From positions 207,961,231 to 208,025,230 of the forward strand of contig CM060912.1 in NCBI GenBank assembly GCA_030737875.1: a stretch of DNA of 64,000 bases, in the 5' to 3' direction. A program made the position numbers and the translations under genes. The DNA comes from Allium sativum. Its lineage: Eukaryota > Streptophyta > Magnoliopsida > Asparagales > Amaryllidaceae. Shown here one piece after another: positions 1-11,088 of the stretch (position 1 is the first letter of the stretch; each line of letters starts with the position of its first letter). The notes beneath the pieces are model-generated. The model made no database searches, had not been told where the DNA came from, and worked only from the letters and a program-made list of their open reading frames with translations.

Positions 1-953
1 TTGTATGGGACCCATTTCAGTCTGTAACCCGGAGTTGGTATCAAATAAAGAACTCTATACTAGGCGGAGAAGGGGCACGTTTATTGATTGATTATAAGAG
101 ACCCAAACGAGACAGATGGTGTGGGTGGCGCAAACCGACCGGGCCATGTGCGTGCATGAGCTGGGCAGAAGGGGATAAGACGACCGTAACACCGGTAGGT
201 ATGGTTGTGCACACCTTAATGGTTGCCACTTTAGGAAGTGATACCTCCTACCGTGGGGCCAACACAGGATATCTACAGAGTAGAGAGCCGATCGATTAGA
301 GTAGTGGTTATGGTACACTTGGACGTATGCCATAGGTCTACCAACTTAGAGTGGAAGTGATCATCTCATTTTAGTTATACTAGTAACAGTGCAGAGTAAT
401 AATTAGTGAGGCACATACAACTTATTTTGCTTACCTTGTCACACCTACCTTTTATGTAGTTATCTCTCTCTTACCCACTTTATATGCCTATCATGTTACT
501 TTTATTTATTTACTGGCTAAAAGTAACTAGACTCTCCAGACTTTATGTCTGACCCTTTTTGTTTCCTCTTCTTTCTTCCATCCCCCCTCCCCACAGGTTC
601 TCAAGGGAGGGAATTCTCAGGCTTAGTCAGAATTCTACTATAGTCTTACTTAGAGCTTCTAAATGTATTACTCAAGCTTCTATCTTTGCTACTATGACTT
701 ATGATTTGGGGATTATGCTTTCTTTGTTATTGTACTCTAATATTTAAAGTACAAGATAGAAGTTTTAATAATGTACCGAGTTTATGTATTTTCAAACATA
801 TGGTGTAACTGTGCTTTATGATTAATAAAAGTTTTTAATTCCGCTGCTATTTTATATCTGTCTTGTAATGTTTCTGTTCTGCTTACCTATAACGCTTCAC
901 GAAACTTAATGCATTCCCTTAGTGAGTGACATTAACAGACGTAGAGAGTCTCA
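1..953 (+). mobile_element. Gypsy-1 5' LTR (3' part only)
   Basis: This segment matches the last ~950 bp of the LTR at 4708-7708 along its whole length, including the block before the pyrimidine tract, an AATAAA signal and the final bases. It ends in CA at 953 and is followed after two bases by a primer-binding site. The rest of this LTR lies left of the window. Open frames here, such as the one on the minus strand at 55-333, recur in the 3' LTR copy but resemble no protein and are taken as chance. Confidence 0.9.
824..829 (+). promoter_or_regulatory. Poly(A) signal in gypsy-1 5' LTR
   Basis: AATAAA followed by a T-rich stretch and the motif CCGCTGC, about 125 bp before the LTR end. The same arrangement occurs at 7579-7584 in the 3' LTR and in both gypsy-2 LTRs, so it probably marks the end of the R region. 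Confidence 0.6.
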
Positions 954-955
954 CT

Positions 956-967
956 TGGTATCAGAGC
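956..967 (+). other. Primer-binding site, initiator Met-tRNA
   Basis: TGGTATCAGAGC, the usual plant LTR-element primer site complementary to the 3' end of initiator Met-tRNA. It starts two bases after the LTR end at 953 and fixes both the LTR boundary and the plus-strand orientation of the element. Confidence 0.92.
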
Positions 968-1229
968 TGAAGGTTACCAGATTGGATAAAGTTTTTGAAA
1001 ATTATTTTCAAAAAAGTTTTAAAAGAAAGCATTTTCAAAAAGAAAAGTCTATTTTAAAAAACATATTCCCTAAAGTCATAGGAAATATCTCTCGATTCTC
1101 CGCTTGGTTCGTTTTTCTTTTTTGTCTGGGGAACCAATTCTTCCTGAAAGGTGTCCTCATTCCAGTACAATGTCGTGGGCATGTTTAAACTACGGCACAT
1201 ATCGAAGGCCAAGGAAGTGCCTAACTCCC

Positions 1230-1679
1230 ACCTGTAGCTGCAGTAGTATCACCTGGGGCTAATTTTCTCGAGCTTCGTAAGGATTTCCGTGCGATGGAGG
1301 CAACTTTCGAGAGACTTGTTGGCTTGTTACACAAGGATGGTAAAAATAAGAACAAGGGAGTTAGGGCTAAGGAGCACAACCCAAGGATGAGAAAAATGTA
1401 TGGCCCAAGAAAGGACAGCAACAACAACGAAAGAAGGGCGGAAAGAATGACAAGGCTAAGGGTAAAAGGAAGTGCCATAGTTGCAGGCGCGAGGGTCACT
1501 TGGCGCAGGACTGCAGGAAAAGGAAGAATCCTTGCTTCGTTTGTGAAGAAGTCAGACACTATTTTAGGGACTGCCCAATCAAGAAAGGGCAAGGTCAAAG
1601 GACAGGAAACTCTGGAGGCCAAGCGAATGCTCTCGTGGCTAGTGCACCAAATAGAGGTAGGAAAGTTTTCTTGTAAGGT
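1230..1679 (+). pseudogene. Gypsy-1 gag remnant with two zinc knuckles
   Basis: Remnant of a Ty3/gypsy Gag. Two consecutive CX2CX4HX4C zinc knuckles are readable at about 1473-1514 and 1533-1574, in a lysine-rich context typical of nucleocapsid. Upstream, a residue run ending RKDFRAM joins directly to one beginning FERLVGLL. In the better-preserved gypsy-2 these two motifs lie over 400 bp apart (about 21020 and 21476), so the core of the capsid domain has been deleted here. The frame is interrupted and no functional Gag is expected. Confidence 0.8.
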
Positions 1680-2111
1680 TTGATTTCTCTTTCCGATCTT
1701 CCTATAAGTACTCTTTTTTATTCTAGCGCTTCACATTCGTTTATATCTAGTTATGTAGTTGAATCTATGCACTTAATTACTAGTATGGTAGTGGATCCCG
1801 TAGTTGTCTCAAACCCCGTTTGTGGTTCGACTCATCCATCTATGATTTGTCGGGGTTTGAGAATATCTGTGTTAGGCGTCGAGTTTGAATGCGACGCATA
1901 TGTGCTCGTGTTTATGGGCTATAGGTTGATTCTAGGAATGGACTGGCTTACCACATATGGTGCAATTCTGCATTGTGAGAGGAGGGTTGTTAGGCTTCTG
2001 ACTTGTCATGGGAGGACCCTCGAGATTTCTTGTGACCCACAAGGGTCGATTATGCTTAGTTTCCTAGATTCTCTTGATACGTTTGTCAATGATCTGCAAT
2101 TCGTTCAGTAG
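1680..2111 (+). pseudogene. Gypsy-1 aspartic protease remnant
   Basis: An open stretch of 143 codons corresponding to the retropepsin region and the linker before reverse transcriptase. It aligns by eye with gypsy-2 21880-22290, sharing the SHSFIS, ILGMDWL and RVVRLLT motifs. The catalytic Asp-Ser-Gly is altered: the local sequence reads LFYSSASHSF, so the active-site aspartate and glycine are gone. The protease would be inactive even if translated. Confidence 0.85.
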
Positions 2112-2536
2112 TCTGAGATTATTCTGATGTTTTTGATGAGGTACGGGGCTTACCTCCGAGGCGCGAGATCGATTTTCATATATATCTGGTGGACAATGCA
2201 AAGCTAGTTTCATTACTAGTGCGCCATATGGCTCCAAGGGAAAGGAGGGAGCTGATTAAGCAAGTAGAGGAGCTGCTTGAGAAAGGTTTTTCTTTGGGAT
2301 GGGATGAAGAAAGATGTAGTAGCGTCGTTCCTCAAGGTCTGATTTTCCAACCATTTAAAGTTGAGTAAAGGAAGCTCGGTGGCTTACTCCATCCTTCAGA
2401 GGGCCCGCATTGGAAGTGGGAGAGCGTCTCCATGGATTTCATAGATGGTTTGCCTAGATCAACGAAGGGCAACACCAACACTTGGGTGGTAGTATATAGA
2501 CATACTAAGAGCACCCATTTTATTTCCAGTTAAGAG
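2112..2536 (+). pseudogene. Gypsy-1 RT start joined to integrase by deletion
   Basis: 2112-2285 encodes the segment just before the RT palm (a VFDEVRGLP-like stretch, then the LLEKGF motif). From about 2290 the sequence continues as the end of the integrase zinc-binding domain (GMKKDV) and the start of the integrase core ([11 protein letters not shown]). In gypsy-2 these two points, near 22465 and 24000, are about 1.5 kb apart. Nearly all of RT and RNase H has therefore been lost in one event. A MITE insertion at 2537 cuts the integrase core. Confidence 0.85.
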
Positions 2537-3185
2537 TAGGGCTGTTATGGTAATGGTAAATTTACTAGTATCATACCAATGCCAAGTAGTTGGTAAAAAA
2601 ACTTAGCCACTTTGGTTTACCAATGTTATCGGTATGGTAACGGTAAATTTACCATTGTTAACGGTAAATATAGCGGTAAAGAAAAGTCAAAACCAGTGGT
2701 AACAGTAAATTTACCAATCATATTAAATTTATTTTTCACTATTAGATCAAACCTTAACCATAGACACATTTAACGATACACCATAAATTTTAGGAAGATT
2801 TTGTAGTATTATTTATGATGATGATTCTTTTTAAGTTTTGTTCGGCACAAAGTTTGAGATTATAAATGTTATTATCTCATATTATTGTAAATAAACTATG
2901 ATGAATTAAGAAATACTTAGATGTCAAGTAAAACATGTCGTAATAATTAAAAAAAATAAGATAATTGCTTTTTTTTCAAATTTTAGTGCAACAAAATTTG
3001 AATGTTTGTTGTACTGGTAAATTTCCCATTACCAGCCAACGGTATACTAGTTTATCAGTATACCAATGAATATCTTACCATTGGTAACGGTAAATTATTG
3101 GTAGCTATTTTTGACTTACCAGTAGTACTAGTACAGTAATGATTCTCATGTATCGGTAGCGGTTACCATTACCATAACATCCCTA
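2537..3185. mobile_element. hAT-like MITE inside gypsy-1 integrase
   Basis: A 649-bp element with terminal inverted repeats that read TAGGGCTGTTATGGTAATGG on the left and TAGGGATGTTATGGTAATGG on the complement of the right end. It is flanked by a perfect 8-bp duplication, GTTAAGAG, at 2529-2536 and 3186-3193. TIR form and 8-bp duplication fit the hAT superfamily. It has no coding capacity. The interior is AT-rich, and both ends are packed with GGTAA and TTACC motifs in both directions, so the element could fold into an extended hairpin. Confidence 0.9.
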
Positions 3186-4198
3186 GTTAAGAGTAAGAGG
3201 ATGACACCATGGTTAGCAGCAATTTATGTCCGAGAGATAGTTCGTCGTCGTGTAGTACCTTCCAGTATCATAAGTGATCGAGATTCCATTTTCACCAATG
3301 AAATTTGGCAGAGCTTGCAAGAAGCATTAGGTACACAATTGTATTTAAGCACCGCTTATCATCCTCAGACCGATGGACAGAAGGAGAGGGTGAACAGAAT
3401 TCTTGAAGATATTTTAAGCCTGTGTATCCTATACTTCGGAGGGACTTGGGAAGAGCAGCCTCCTTTAGTATAGTTTGCCTATAATAACAGTTATCAGGCT
3501 AGCATCGGCGTGGCACCCTTCGAAGCATTGTACAGACGACCCTGTAGATCACCAACTTTTTGGTGGAAGTCTACAGAAAGATTATTACTTGGACCAGATA
3601 TGTTTAGGGAAACGTCCGAAAAGATTAACCTTATTCGACGGTAGATGAAGGCAGCTTTAGATGAGCAGAAATATTATGCAAACAAGAGAAGGACTGACCT
3701 CGAATTTGAAGTATGAGACTTGGTTTTTCTATCAAAGTGTCACCTCTGAGGAATGTGGTTCGCTTCGGATCAGTAATGAAATTGGCACCTAGGTATGTGG
3801 GACCATTTCCCATAACCGAGAGAATTAGCCAAATGGCCTATAGAGTAAATATACCAGACAATCTATCCGGCATTCATGATGTTTTCCACATTTCCCATCT
3901 GTGAAAGTGCCTACATGACACAGCAGTAATCGTTGAGCCGAGTGTATTGGAAGAGGTAGAAGTGGAACGGGAGGCGACAGTCAGGCGAGTTCTTTCCCGT
4001 ATTCTTGGATCAGAAGTTAAGAAGGTTCAATGGGGAGATAACCCAGAAGATGTGACTTGGGAGACCGAAGACAAGATTCGTGCTTCATACCCTTTTCTTT
4101 TCGAGGGCATGTTCTTAACTCCTTTTCCTAAGTTTTATCAGTGCCTGTTTCTGTCAATAGAGTATATCTTATCCGTAGTATTTTCGACCTTTAGATAG
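3186..4198 (+). pseudogene. Gypsy-1 integrase C-terminal part and chromodomain
   Basis: Right-hand part of integrase after the MITE. The second catalytic Asp lies in IISDRDSIF and the Glu follows HPQTDGQKERV, giving the D-35-E arrangement, followed by the AYNNSYQA region, a GPF module near 3800 (KLAPRYVGPF) and a C-terminal chromodomain-like segment (VQWGDNPEDVTWE, then YPFLFEG) ending at 4198. In-frame stops near 3471, 3642 and 3714 and at least one frameshift break it. The chromodomain places the element among chromoviruses, probably Tekay/Del. Confidence 0.88.
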
Positions 4199-4707
4199 GA
4201 ATCCTATGGATGTAAACATGTATTTGAAACATGTTATGTTTGATAGATGCAAGTGTTTGCTAGTGGTTGTCTGTGGACGCATATACACACACATTAGGCA
4301 CTAAGATCGGCTCAATCACTTTCATACTGCATCTGGATGTGTGTGCACTTTCTTTTCTTTTATGGATGGAAATGGATGTATTAGCGTATGGATGTTTCAT
4401 TTGGACGAATGAGCATGCACACATATAGAGCTTACATGTTATAATAGGATAATTTTGCATACATATGGATTCATGGCACTAACATACATTGCATTAAGGA
4501 GGTCAACTGAATCAGTAGACCGCCTGATCTTCGCATTAGTGTTGGGACATATACACACACCTTTGCATATATTCATATAAGCATTAGAAATCTTTAAGGA
4601 CAATGGAAGCCAGTGGCTGGTGGATGAGTAGATGGATGATGGACGGTAGGATATGCATTCTTCTTAACTTAGATATTTCGGGACGAAATCCTTTGAGTAG
4701 GGGAGAA
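4199..4707 (+). other. Gypsy-1 3' untranslated tail and polypurine tract
   Basis: Non-coding tail between the chromodomain and the 3' LTR. It is clearly related to gypsy-2 25215-25791, sharing a block beginning AAGGAGGTCAA and a TTTCGGGACGAAATCC segment just before the polypurine tract. The tract AGGGGAGAA at 4699-4707 directly abuts the LTR. Confidence 0.8.
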
Positions 4708-5086
4708 TGTAACACCCCAAATTTGTACCTACATTAAAAGAGGATAAATTAAATAATTTATTTAATATACAAAATTAGAGGAAACGGACTACACCATCTC
4801 GAAATTCTGGTCAAGATAGACATTTGGTTTGCGTAAAACGGACACCGTATGAGGAAGTAATGAGGGTTTTAAGTTTGTATACACGCAGAAAAATTATATA
4901 TGAGTCAGAGATGAGTCAAAATTTTATCCAGAACAGTTCAAATTCAAGAAATTTGTCAGAGCGGAAAAATTCCCGCTCTAGAGGTTGACCCCCATAGAAG
5001 GGTGTCGACCTATGGGTCGACCCACCAACAGGGGTGTCAACATCCCTAGGGCTGAGGTGGTAGTCGGTTTCATAGGGTTTTGCAAC

Positions 5087-5094
5087 TATAAATA
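5087..5094 (+). promoter_or_regulatory. TATA box in gypsy-1 LTR
   Basis: TATAAATA about 380 bp into the LTR, in a context suited to a Pol II start about 30 bp downstream. The corresponding part of the 5' LTR is outside the window. Confidence 0.5.
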
Positions 5095-5669
5095 TTTGCT
5101 CAAAGCTCCTATTTCTTCATTGGAAATTATGGAAGCCATATGCTACCGGGATACGAACTGAGACAGAACCGTTTTCTACAGCTACATACTTTGCAAATCA
5201 AATTCAAAAATTCAAGATCCGTTCTTTCTCAATTCTCTAAACCTAACGTTGCGAGTTTCTAGTTGCTTTTAGGTTTAGATAAATAAAAGTGAATTATGAA
5301 AGACCGTGATTTGGATACGTTGTAAACCTTGAATCTATGCTATTGTTAGATCTTATGCTATGTCATGATAGATCTATTTCTCTAGATCCAATTCAAACGT
5401 AATTATTCTACTATGTTATTATTGTGGACCTTGGTTTGTAACTATATTGTGGTTAATATAGATTTATTAATTTGGACAGTTATATCATTTGTTAGATCTA
5501 ATCATTTATGTAAATCATGAACATATGTCACCTTGAATTGGCTAGAATTGGATCTAAATCTTTATCTTAATTGTAACTTTTATGACATGCTATGATGTGG
5601 ATTTGTGTAGATCTATTTCTAAACTAGTAGATCTAATTTATGTGGACATTGAAACTGTTAGACAAATCT

Positions 5670-5860
5670 AGATTATCACCTTATGTTATCATGTTAGATC
5701 TATTTTATGTGATCTAAATTATCACCTTATGTTATCATGTTAGATCTATTTTATGTGATCTAATTTATCACTTTGTGTTATCATGTTAGATCTATTTTAA
5801 CCTCTAGATCTGAATTACGTGATCTAATTTATTACCTTGTGTTATCATGTTAGATCTAAA
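5670..5860. repeat. ~46-bp tandem repeat in gypsy-1 LTR
   Basis: About four degenerate units sharing GTTATCATGTTAGATCTA. The first steps are about 46 bp and the last about 63 bp. No coding signal. Confidence 0.75.
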
Positions 5861-6211
5861 CCGATTGGACCTCTAAATTGCTTTAATTTAGATCTTACTA
5901 TGCTTATTATGACATCATAGTTATTGACTCCCAACCGTTCATCAGTTGTATGTCCACCTTGTTATGATGACAATTTCATGTCCATGCTAGTATGTTTGTT
6001 CACGTTATTATCATGCTAGTTTATGTTTATGCCAAGATGATCATTTTAGTTATATTCCTATTATTTTCCATATTATCGTTTATGACTAGGCTATTGTCTA
6101 GCCTAGGCATGTTGCCAATTTTGCGAGGGCGCTAGTTAAGGAATGGGGGAAAAAGGGTTAAAAATGGCATAACTTGAATATGAACATTTTTGGGCATGTA
6201 ATTCAAATTAT

Positions 6212-6450
6212 TGAGTAAATCTTGGGTAGGTGGGAAATATTAGTATATATAGGCCCACAAACTTAACCGTTAAATAAAAATGCTTGATCCAGCGGGAGGG
6301 TTAAGTATGTCTTGGGTAGGTGGGTAATATTGGTATATATAGGCCCACAAACTTAACCGTTAAATAAACATGCTTGAATCAGTGGGTGGGTTAAGTAGAT
6401 TTAAGGGGGTAGGTAATATTTATATATGGGCCCATGAACTTAACCTAATA
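6212..6450. repeat. ~90-bp tandem repeat in gypsy-1 LTR
   Basis: Two good 90-bp copies start near 6221 and 6311 (CTTGGGTAGGTGGG, then a TATATATAGGCCCAC core and ACTTAACCG). A third, shorter and diverged copy lies near 6400. Confidence 0.8.
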
Positions 6451-6460
6451 AGGTTATATA

Positions 6461-6715
6461 ATTAAAGACACCTAGTGGTATACATAACCGGTGGAAAATA
6501 TAAAAGGTTAGGTAATTAAAGACACCTAGTGGTATATATAAACGGTGGAAAATATAAAAGGTTATGTAATTAAAGACACCTAGTGGTATACATAACCGAT
6601 GGAAAAGTATAATAAAGTTATGTAATTAAAAAGATCCTTTTAGGGTAAGCATAACTGACATAGGACTATGTAATTAAAGACAACTAAGGGTATACATAGT
6701 CAGTGAAAAACCTAG
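6461..6715. repeat. ~54-bp tandem repeat in gypsy-1 LTR
   Basis: Five units beginning ATTAAAGACACCTAGTGGTA at about 6461, 6515, 6569, 6625 and 6673. The spacing is 54, 54, 56 and 48 bp, and the last units are diverged. Confidence 0.85.
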
Positions 6716-7578
6716 TGGTGATACAAGACGAAGGGGAGAGCTTGTATCATATTGTGTGGGACCCATTTCAGTCAGTAACCCGGAGTTGGTATCAAATAAA
6801 GAATTCCGTACTAGGCGGAGAAGAAGCACGCTTACTGATTGATTATAAGAGATCCAAACGAGACGGATGGTGTGGGCGACGCAAACCAATCGAGCCATAT
6901 GCGTGCATGAGCTGGGCAGAAGGGGATAAGACGACCGTGACACCAGTAGGTATGGTTGTGCACACCTTAATGGTTTCCACTTTAGGAAATGATACCTCCT
7001 ACCGTGGGGCCAACACAAGATATCTACAGAGTAGGGAGCCGATTGATTAGGGTAGTGATTAGGGTACACTCGAACGTATGCTCTAGGTCTACCAACTTAG
7101 AGTGGAAGGGATCATTTCATTTTAGTTATACTAGTAATAGTGCAGAGTAATCATTAGTGAGACACATACACCTTATCTTGCTTACCTTGTCAGTCCTACC
7201 TTTTATGTAGCTATCTCTCCCTTACCCACTTTATATGCCTATCATGTTACTTTTATTTATTTACTGGCTAAAAGTAACTAGACTCGCCAGACTTTATGCC
7301 TAACCCTTTTTGTTTCCTCTTCTTTCTTCCGTTCCCCCCTCCCCCCCGCAGGTTCTCAAGGGAGGGAATTCTCAGGTTTAGTCAGGATTCTGCTATTGTC
7401 TTGCTTGGAGCTTCTAGATGTAATGCTCAAGCTTCTATCTTTGCTGCTATGGCTTATGATTTGGGGATTATGCTTTCTTTATTATTGTACTCTGATATTT
7501 AAAGTACAAGATATAAGTTTTAATGATGTACTGAGTTTTTTTATTTTCAGACATATGGTGTAACCGTGCTTTATGATT

Positions 7579-7584
7579 AATAAA
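7579..7584 (+). promoter_or_regulatory. Poly(A) signal in gypsy-1 3' LTR
   Basis: AATAAA in the same context as 824-829: T-rich downstream sequence and CCGCTGC. Confidence 0.6.
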
Positions 7585-7708
7585 AGTTTTTAATTCCGCT
7601 GCTATTTTATATTTGTCTTGTAATTTTTCTGTTCTGTTTACCTATAATGCTTCACGAAATTTAATGCATTCCCTTAGTGAGTGACATTAACGGATGTGGT
7701 GTGCCACA

Positions 7709-7861
7709 TGATGTATCTTATCATCCATTGGTCGTCCCCGTTCGTTCCTCACATCGTAGACCGAGAGCTGCTCCTCGCACTCCTCGTACTATTCGCACAC
7801 GCTTTATAGCGGCATCTAAACAGATTGTTCGATCTACTCGTCACGCGCTATATCTTATCTG
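7709..7861 (+). pseudogene. LINE ORF1 C-terminal fragment
   Basis: A short arginine- and proline-rich open stretch ending with a stop at 7861, 73 bp upstream of the ORF2 start of the same LINE. Its position and basic composition suit the end of a plant L1 ORF1 nucleic-acid-binding protein, but no zinc knuckle is visible in the part left. Gypsy-1 directly precedes it and probably inserted into ORF1; the upstream part would then lie left of the window. Confidence 0.45.
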
Positions 7862-7934
7862 AGTGGGTTTCAGTGCTTTCTCCTTTTGGAGTTGATCCTT
7901 TTCTTATTGGTTTCCTGTTTGTTTTAGTTTCTGG

Positions 7935-10351
7935 ATGGCGGATTTCCTCTTATAGAATGTTCGTGGTATTGGTAACGATGCATCGACGTCTAGGCTAAAG
8001 CGCATTGTTAGGAAGCACACTGTTTGTCTAGTGGCTCTTTTGGAGACTTTCATAGGTCCAGAGGTGATCACCCGTACTGTTTTATCCATTGGGTTTGGTG
8101 GAGCCATTGCCAATGTATCAGCTAAGATCTGGATCCTCTGGTCCAAAGATGTGGTCATTCGCTATGTTTTCGACTTAGATCGGTTTCTTTCGGTTTCTTG
8201 TTCAACACCGTCCATCGTTGCATCTTTCCTTTATTCGGCGATCTATGCGATGTGTGATCGGGTTGAGAGGCTTAGCATTTGGTCCGACATCCTTTTGCTT
8301 TCAGATCTTTGGCTTTGTGGTTTCGGTTTTGGGAAGGGATTTTAATCTAGTCATCTGTCAAGTTGAAAAAACGGGGAGGCAATGCGGTTAATCGGTCTGT
8401 GGTAGATGATTTCAATGCCTTCATCCTTATCTCAGGTCTCTTTGAAGTTTCCTTTGTTGGCTCATCCTTTACTTGGTGTAACAACCAAGAGGGGCCGAAC
8501 TGTATTCTTTCCACACTTGACAGAGTATTCGAATCAGAGGGTTGGTTCAACCTTCCATTCACGTACACTGTTCTCATCTTAATCGTACCTTCTCTGATCA
8601 TGCTCCTATGATTCTCCGCTTCTCTCCCTTGTCCCTCTCTGATCCGTCATATTTTCGGTTTCAGAGTATGTGGAGATCCCACCACTCTTTCCATCAAGTA
8701 GTGGAAGATTCATGAATTCTTCTGTTTCTGGTTCTCCTATTGTTCTGTTTTTTCGTAAACTACATCGTCTCAAGGCTTGTCTTAAGACTTGGAATGTGAC
8801 AGTTTTCAAAAACATTTTCGACTGTGTTAGAGCGGCCGAGAAGCATCTTATCTTAGCTAACGGATTCTTTGACGAGGATCCTCCACCGGCTAATAAGGAG
8901 GCTTAAGAGCTTCCCTAGATTGCCTTCTCTTCGGAGCTTCGTGTTGAAAACGACTTTCTTCGCTAGAAGACGAGGATTAAGTGGGTGGTCGACGGTGATA
9001 CAAACTCAAAAAATTTCACTCCTCTATCCGTAAGGAGAATAATCTTCTTTCGATTCGCCAGATCCTTCGCCTAGAACTCTCTTTGGCTTCCATGCTAGAG
9101 GAAGTCAAAGAGATTATTCTTTCTCATTTTCAATCGTTTCTTGGTTGTCCCTCTATGTCAGTATCTAATCCCGCCCTATTAGCTTTCCATCATAAACTTG
9201 TTCTTCCTTCGGGGAGTGTGGACCTTGCTGTACTTCCTTCCTCGAAAAAGATACGTATGTGCGTCAATTCACTAAGTAAGGACAGTGCGATTGGCCTAAT
9301 GGTTTCAATGTGGTATTTTATCGCAGTGTTTGGCAGATTATCCAAGTGGATTTGTGTTTAGCTATTCAGTTTTTCTTCAGTGGTGGAATTCTTCCTCAGG
9401 GATGGACTTCCACCAATCTGGTCCTTGTTCCCAAGTGTGGGAATCTCAGCTCTTGCGTGAATTTTCTTCACATCGGCTTATGTAACTTCTCTAATAAGGT
9501 TATCTCTAAGGTGTTAGCCATCCGACTAGCACCTTTTCTGGAACATATTACCTCGTCTTAGCATGCTGGGTTTGTAAGAGGATGTTTGATCACGGATAAC
9601 ATCCTTTTGAGCTTATTTCATAGATCGATCAGAAAGTCAGGGGTTCTAATGTTGTCTTTAAGCTGGATTTGGCGAAGGATTACGACCGCATGTCTTGTTT
9701 TTTGTTATCAAGGTTCTGAGGGCTTTCAGGTTCCCGGAATCCCTTATCGATCTTATTTGGAGAATTATTTTTAACTCTGAGTTCTCCGTTCTTATTAACG
9801 GATTGGCCAACGTTTAGTATAGGACTGGTAGGGGGCTCCGTCAGGGAGACCCTTTTCACCTTCCATGTTTGTCATTATTGTCGAGGCTTTCGTTCGTATC
9901 TTGCATTCTCTAACGATTGCAAATCATATTCAAAGGTTCAGCATTCTAAGGGTCTGTCCTATTATCTCTTCATTATCTTTCAATGACGACATTATCATTT
10001 TCACAATGGTAGTTATCATTCCATTCGTCGTCTGCTCAGCCTCATTCAGCAGTACGAGAGGTGCTCGAGCTAACTCGTTAATTCTACTAAAAGCTGCTTC
10101 GTATTGGCGAAAGATTTGTCACCAGTAAGATTTTCTTGGATAGAAGGCATAAATGGTTTCAAGGCCGCCTCCCTTCCTCTTCCATACCTAGGTATTGTTC
10201 TATACAAAGGTAGGAAGCTCAATACCATTTTTGATTCCTTGACTGATAAAGCAAGGGGCAAAATCATTCGCTGGAACGCGACTCTGCTTTCTCAGGTAGG
10301 AAGACTGGTTCTAGTAAAGTCGGTATTGGACTCTATTGGGTCCATTGTTTC
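7935..10351 (+). pseudogene. LINE (L1-type) ORF2: endonuclease and reverse transcriptase
   Basis: Degenerate ORF2 with many stops and frameshifts. From ATG 7935, the N-terminus reads as an APE-like endonuclease start (NVRGIGNDAS, then LVALLETF). A linker follows with KLHRLKACLKTWN near 8760 and a KWVVDGDTNSKNF-like segment near 8980. RT motifs include FKLDLAKDYDRM near 9660, GRGLRQGDPF near 9830, a catalytic box reading SFNDDIIIF near 9980 where ADD is usual, and the post-palm motif LLSQVGRLVLVKSVLDSI near 10290. This order is that of plant L1 elements. A MITE interrupts it at 10352. Confidence 0.85.
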
Positions 10352-11088
10352 AAATCTCGCAAATATCGCCCGAGATCTCCTCCGAGATCTTGTTTTGGGC
10401 TCCTTCCGAAATGAAATAGCAAATATCACTCTAAATCTCCTTTCGGATATATCGCCCGAGATATTGCAATATCGAACGATATATCGACCGAGACGAAATA
10501 CTGGGTTATCATCCGAGATCTTAGATTTTTTGGTTAAAATTTAAATTTGTGTCTGAACTAGAACTATAATTAAAAAACTCAAATAAACTTTTGTTATTTT
10601 ACATTTTTCATGCTAAATGACTATATTGTATGTTCGTATATGTTTACAATGCTTACGATTTTCATATTCGTCTTTTTACATACATGTTACTTATGAAATT
10701 ATGTATTTTATGGTCTATTTATGCTGAATTTTTTAATGTTTTGGATCCTTTTAATGTTTTATGTCTAATAGTATTCCTGTTTTAAGCATATTACGATTTA
10801 GAGTATGAATGATCTTTCACAAAATAAAGAATAATAAAGTAATTTTGCATTTTTAGTTTAAGTTACTATGTTTTTGATAGCATTGATAAAAATCATTTTG
10901 TTGAAATATCATTTTTAACATATCATATACCCCGAGATTGTTCCGATATGAACTTTCAAACCCGAGATGAAAATCCGAGACGAACTCCCGAGTTAGACTC
11001 ATCTCGTCCGAGATCTCCCCTGATACGAGACCGAGTCTATAAAATCCCTGAGACGAAACTTGACCGATATCCGAGATATAAAACCTTG
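10352..11088. mobile_element. hAT-like MITE rich in CGAGAT motifs, inside the LINE
   Basis: A 737-bp non-coding insertion that splits the LINE frame between a segment ending SVLDSIGSIV and one beginning HVFAAMTLIAP. Flanks are 8-bp near-duplicates, ATTGTTTC (10344-10351) and ATTGTGTC (11089-11096). The right end read on the complement begins CAAGGTTTTATATCTCGGAT; the left end begins AAATCTCGCAAATATCGCCC and appears to have lost several terminal bases. Both ends carry clustered CCGAGAT and TCTCGG motifs; the middle is AT-rich. Confidence 0.75.

Larger units (their letters stand above)
4708..7708 (+). mobile_element. Gypsy-1 3' LTR
   Basis: A 3.0-kb LTR beginning TGTAACACCCC directly after the polypurine tract and ending in CA at 7708, aligned with the end of the 5' LTR at 953. 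It contains a TATA box near 5087, three blocks of tandem repeats, the pyrimidine tract followed by CAG near 7320-7351, and a poly(A) signal. The 5-bp duplication cannot be tested because the left end is outside the window; the right flank is TGATG. Confidence 0.92.

Noticed and set aside
6674..7069. 131-codon minus-strand frame, partly conserved at 55-333
   Set aside because: Conserved only because the two segments are LTR copies of one element. Not kept in the related gypsy-2 LTR, and no recognisable domain.
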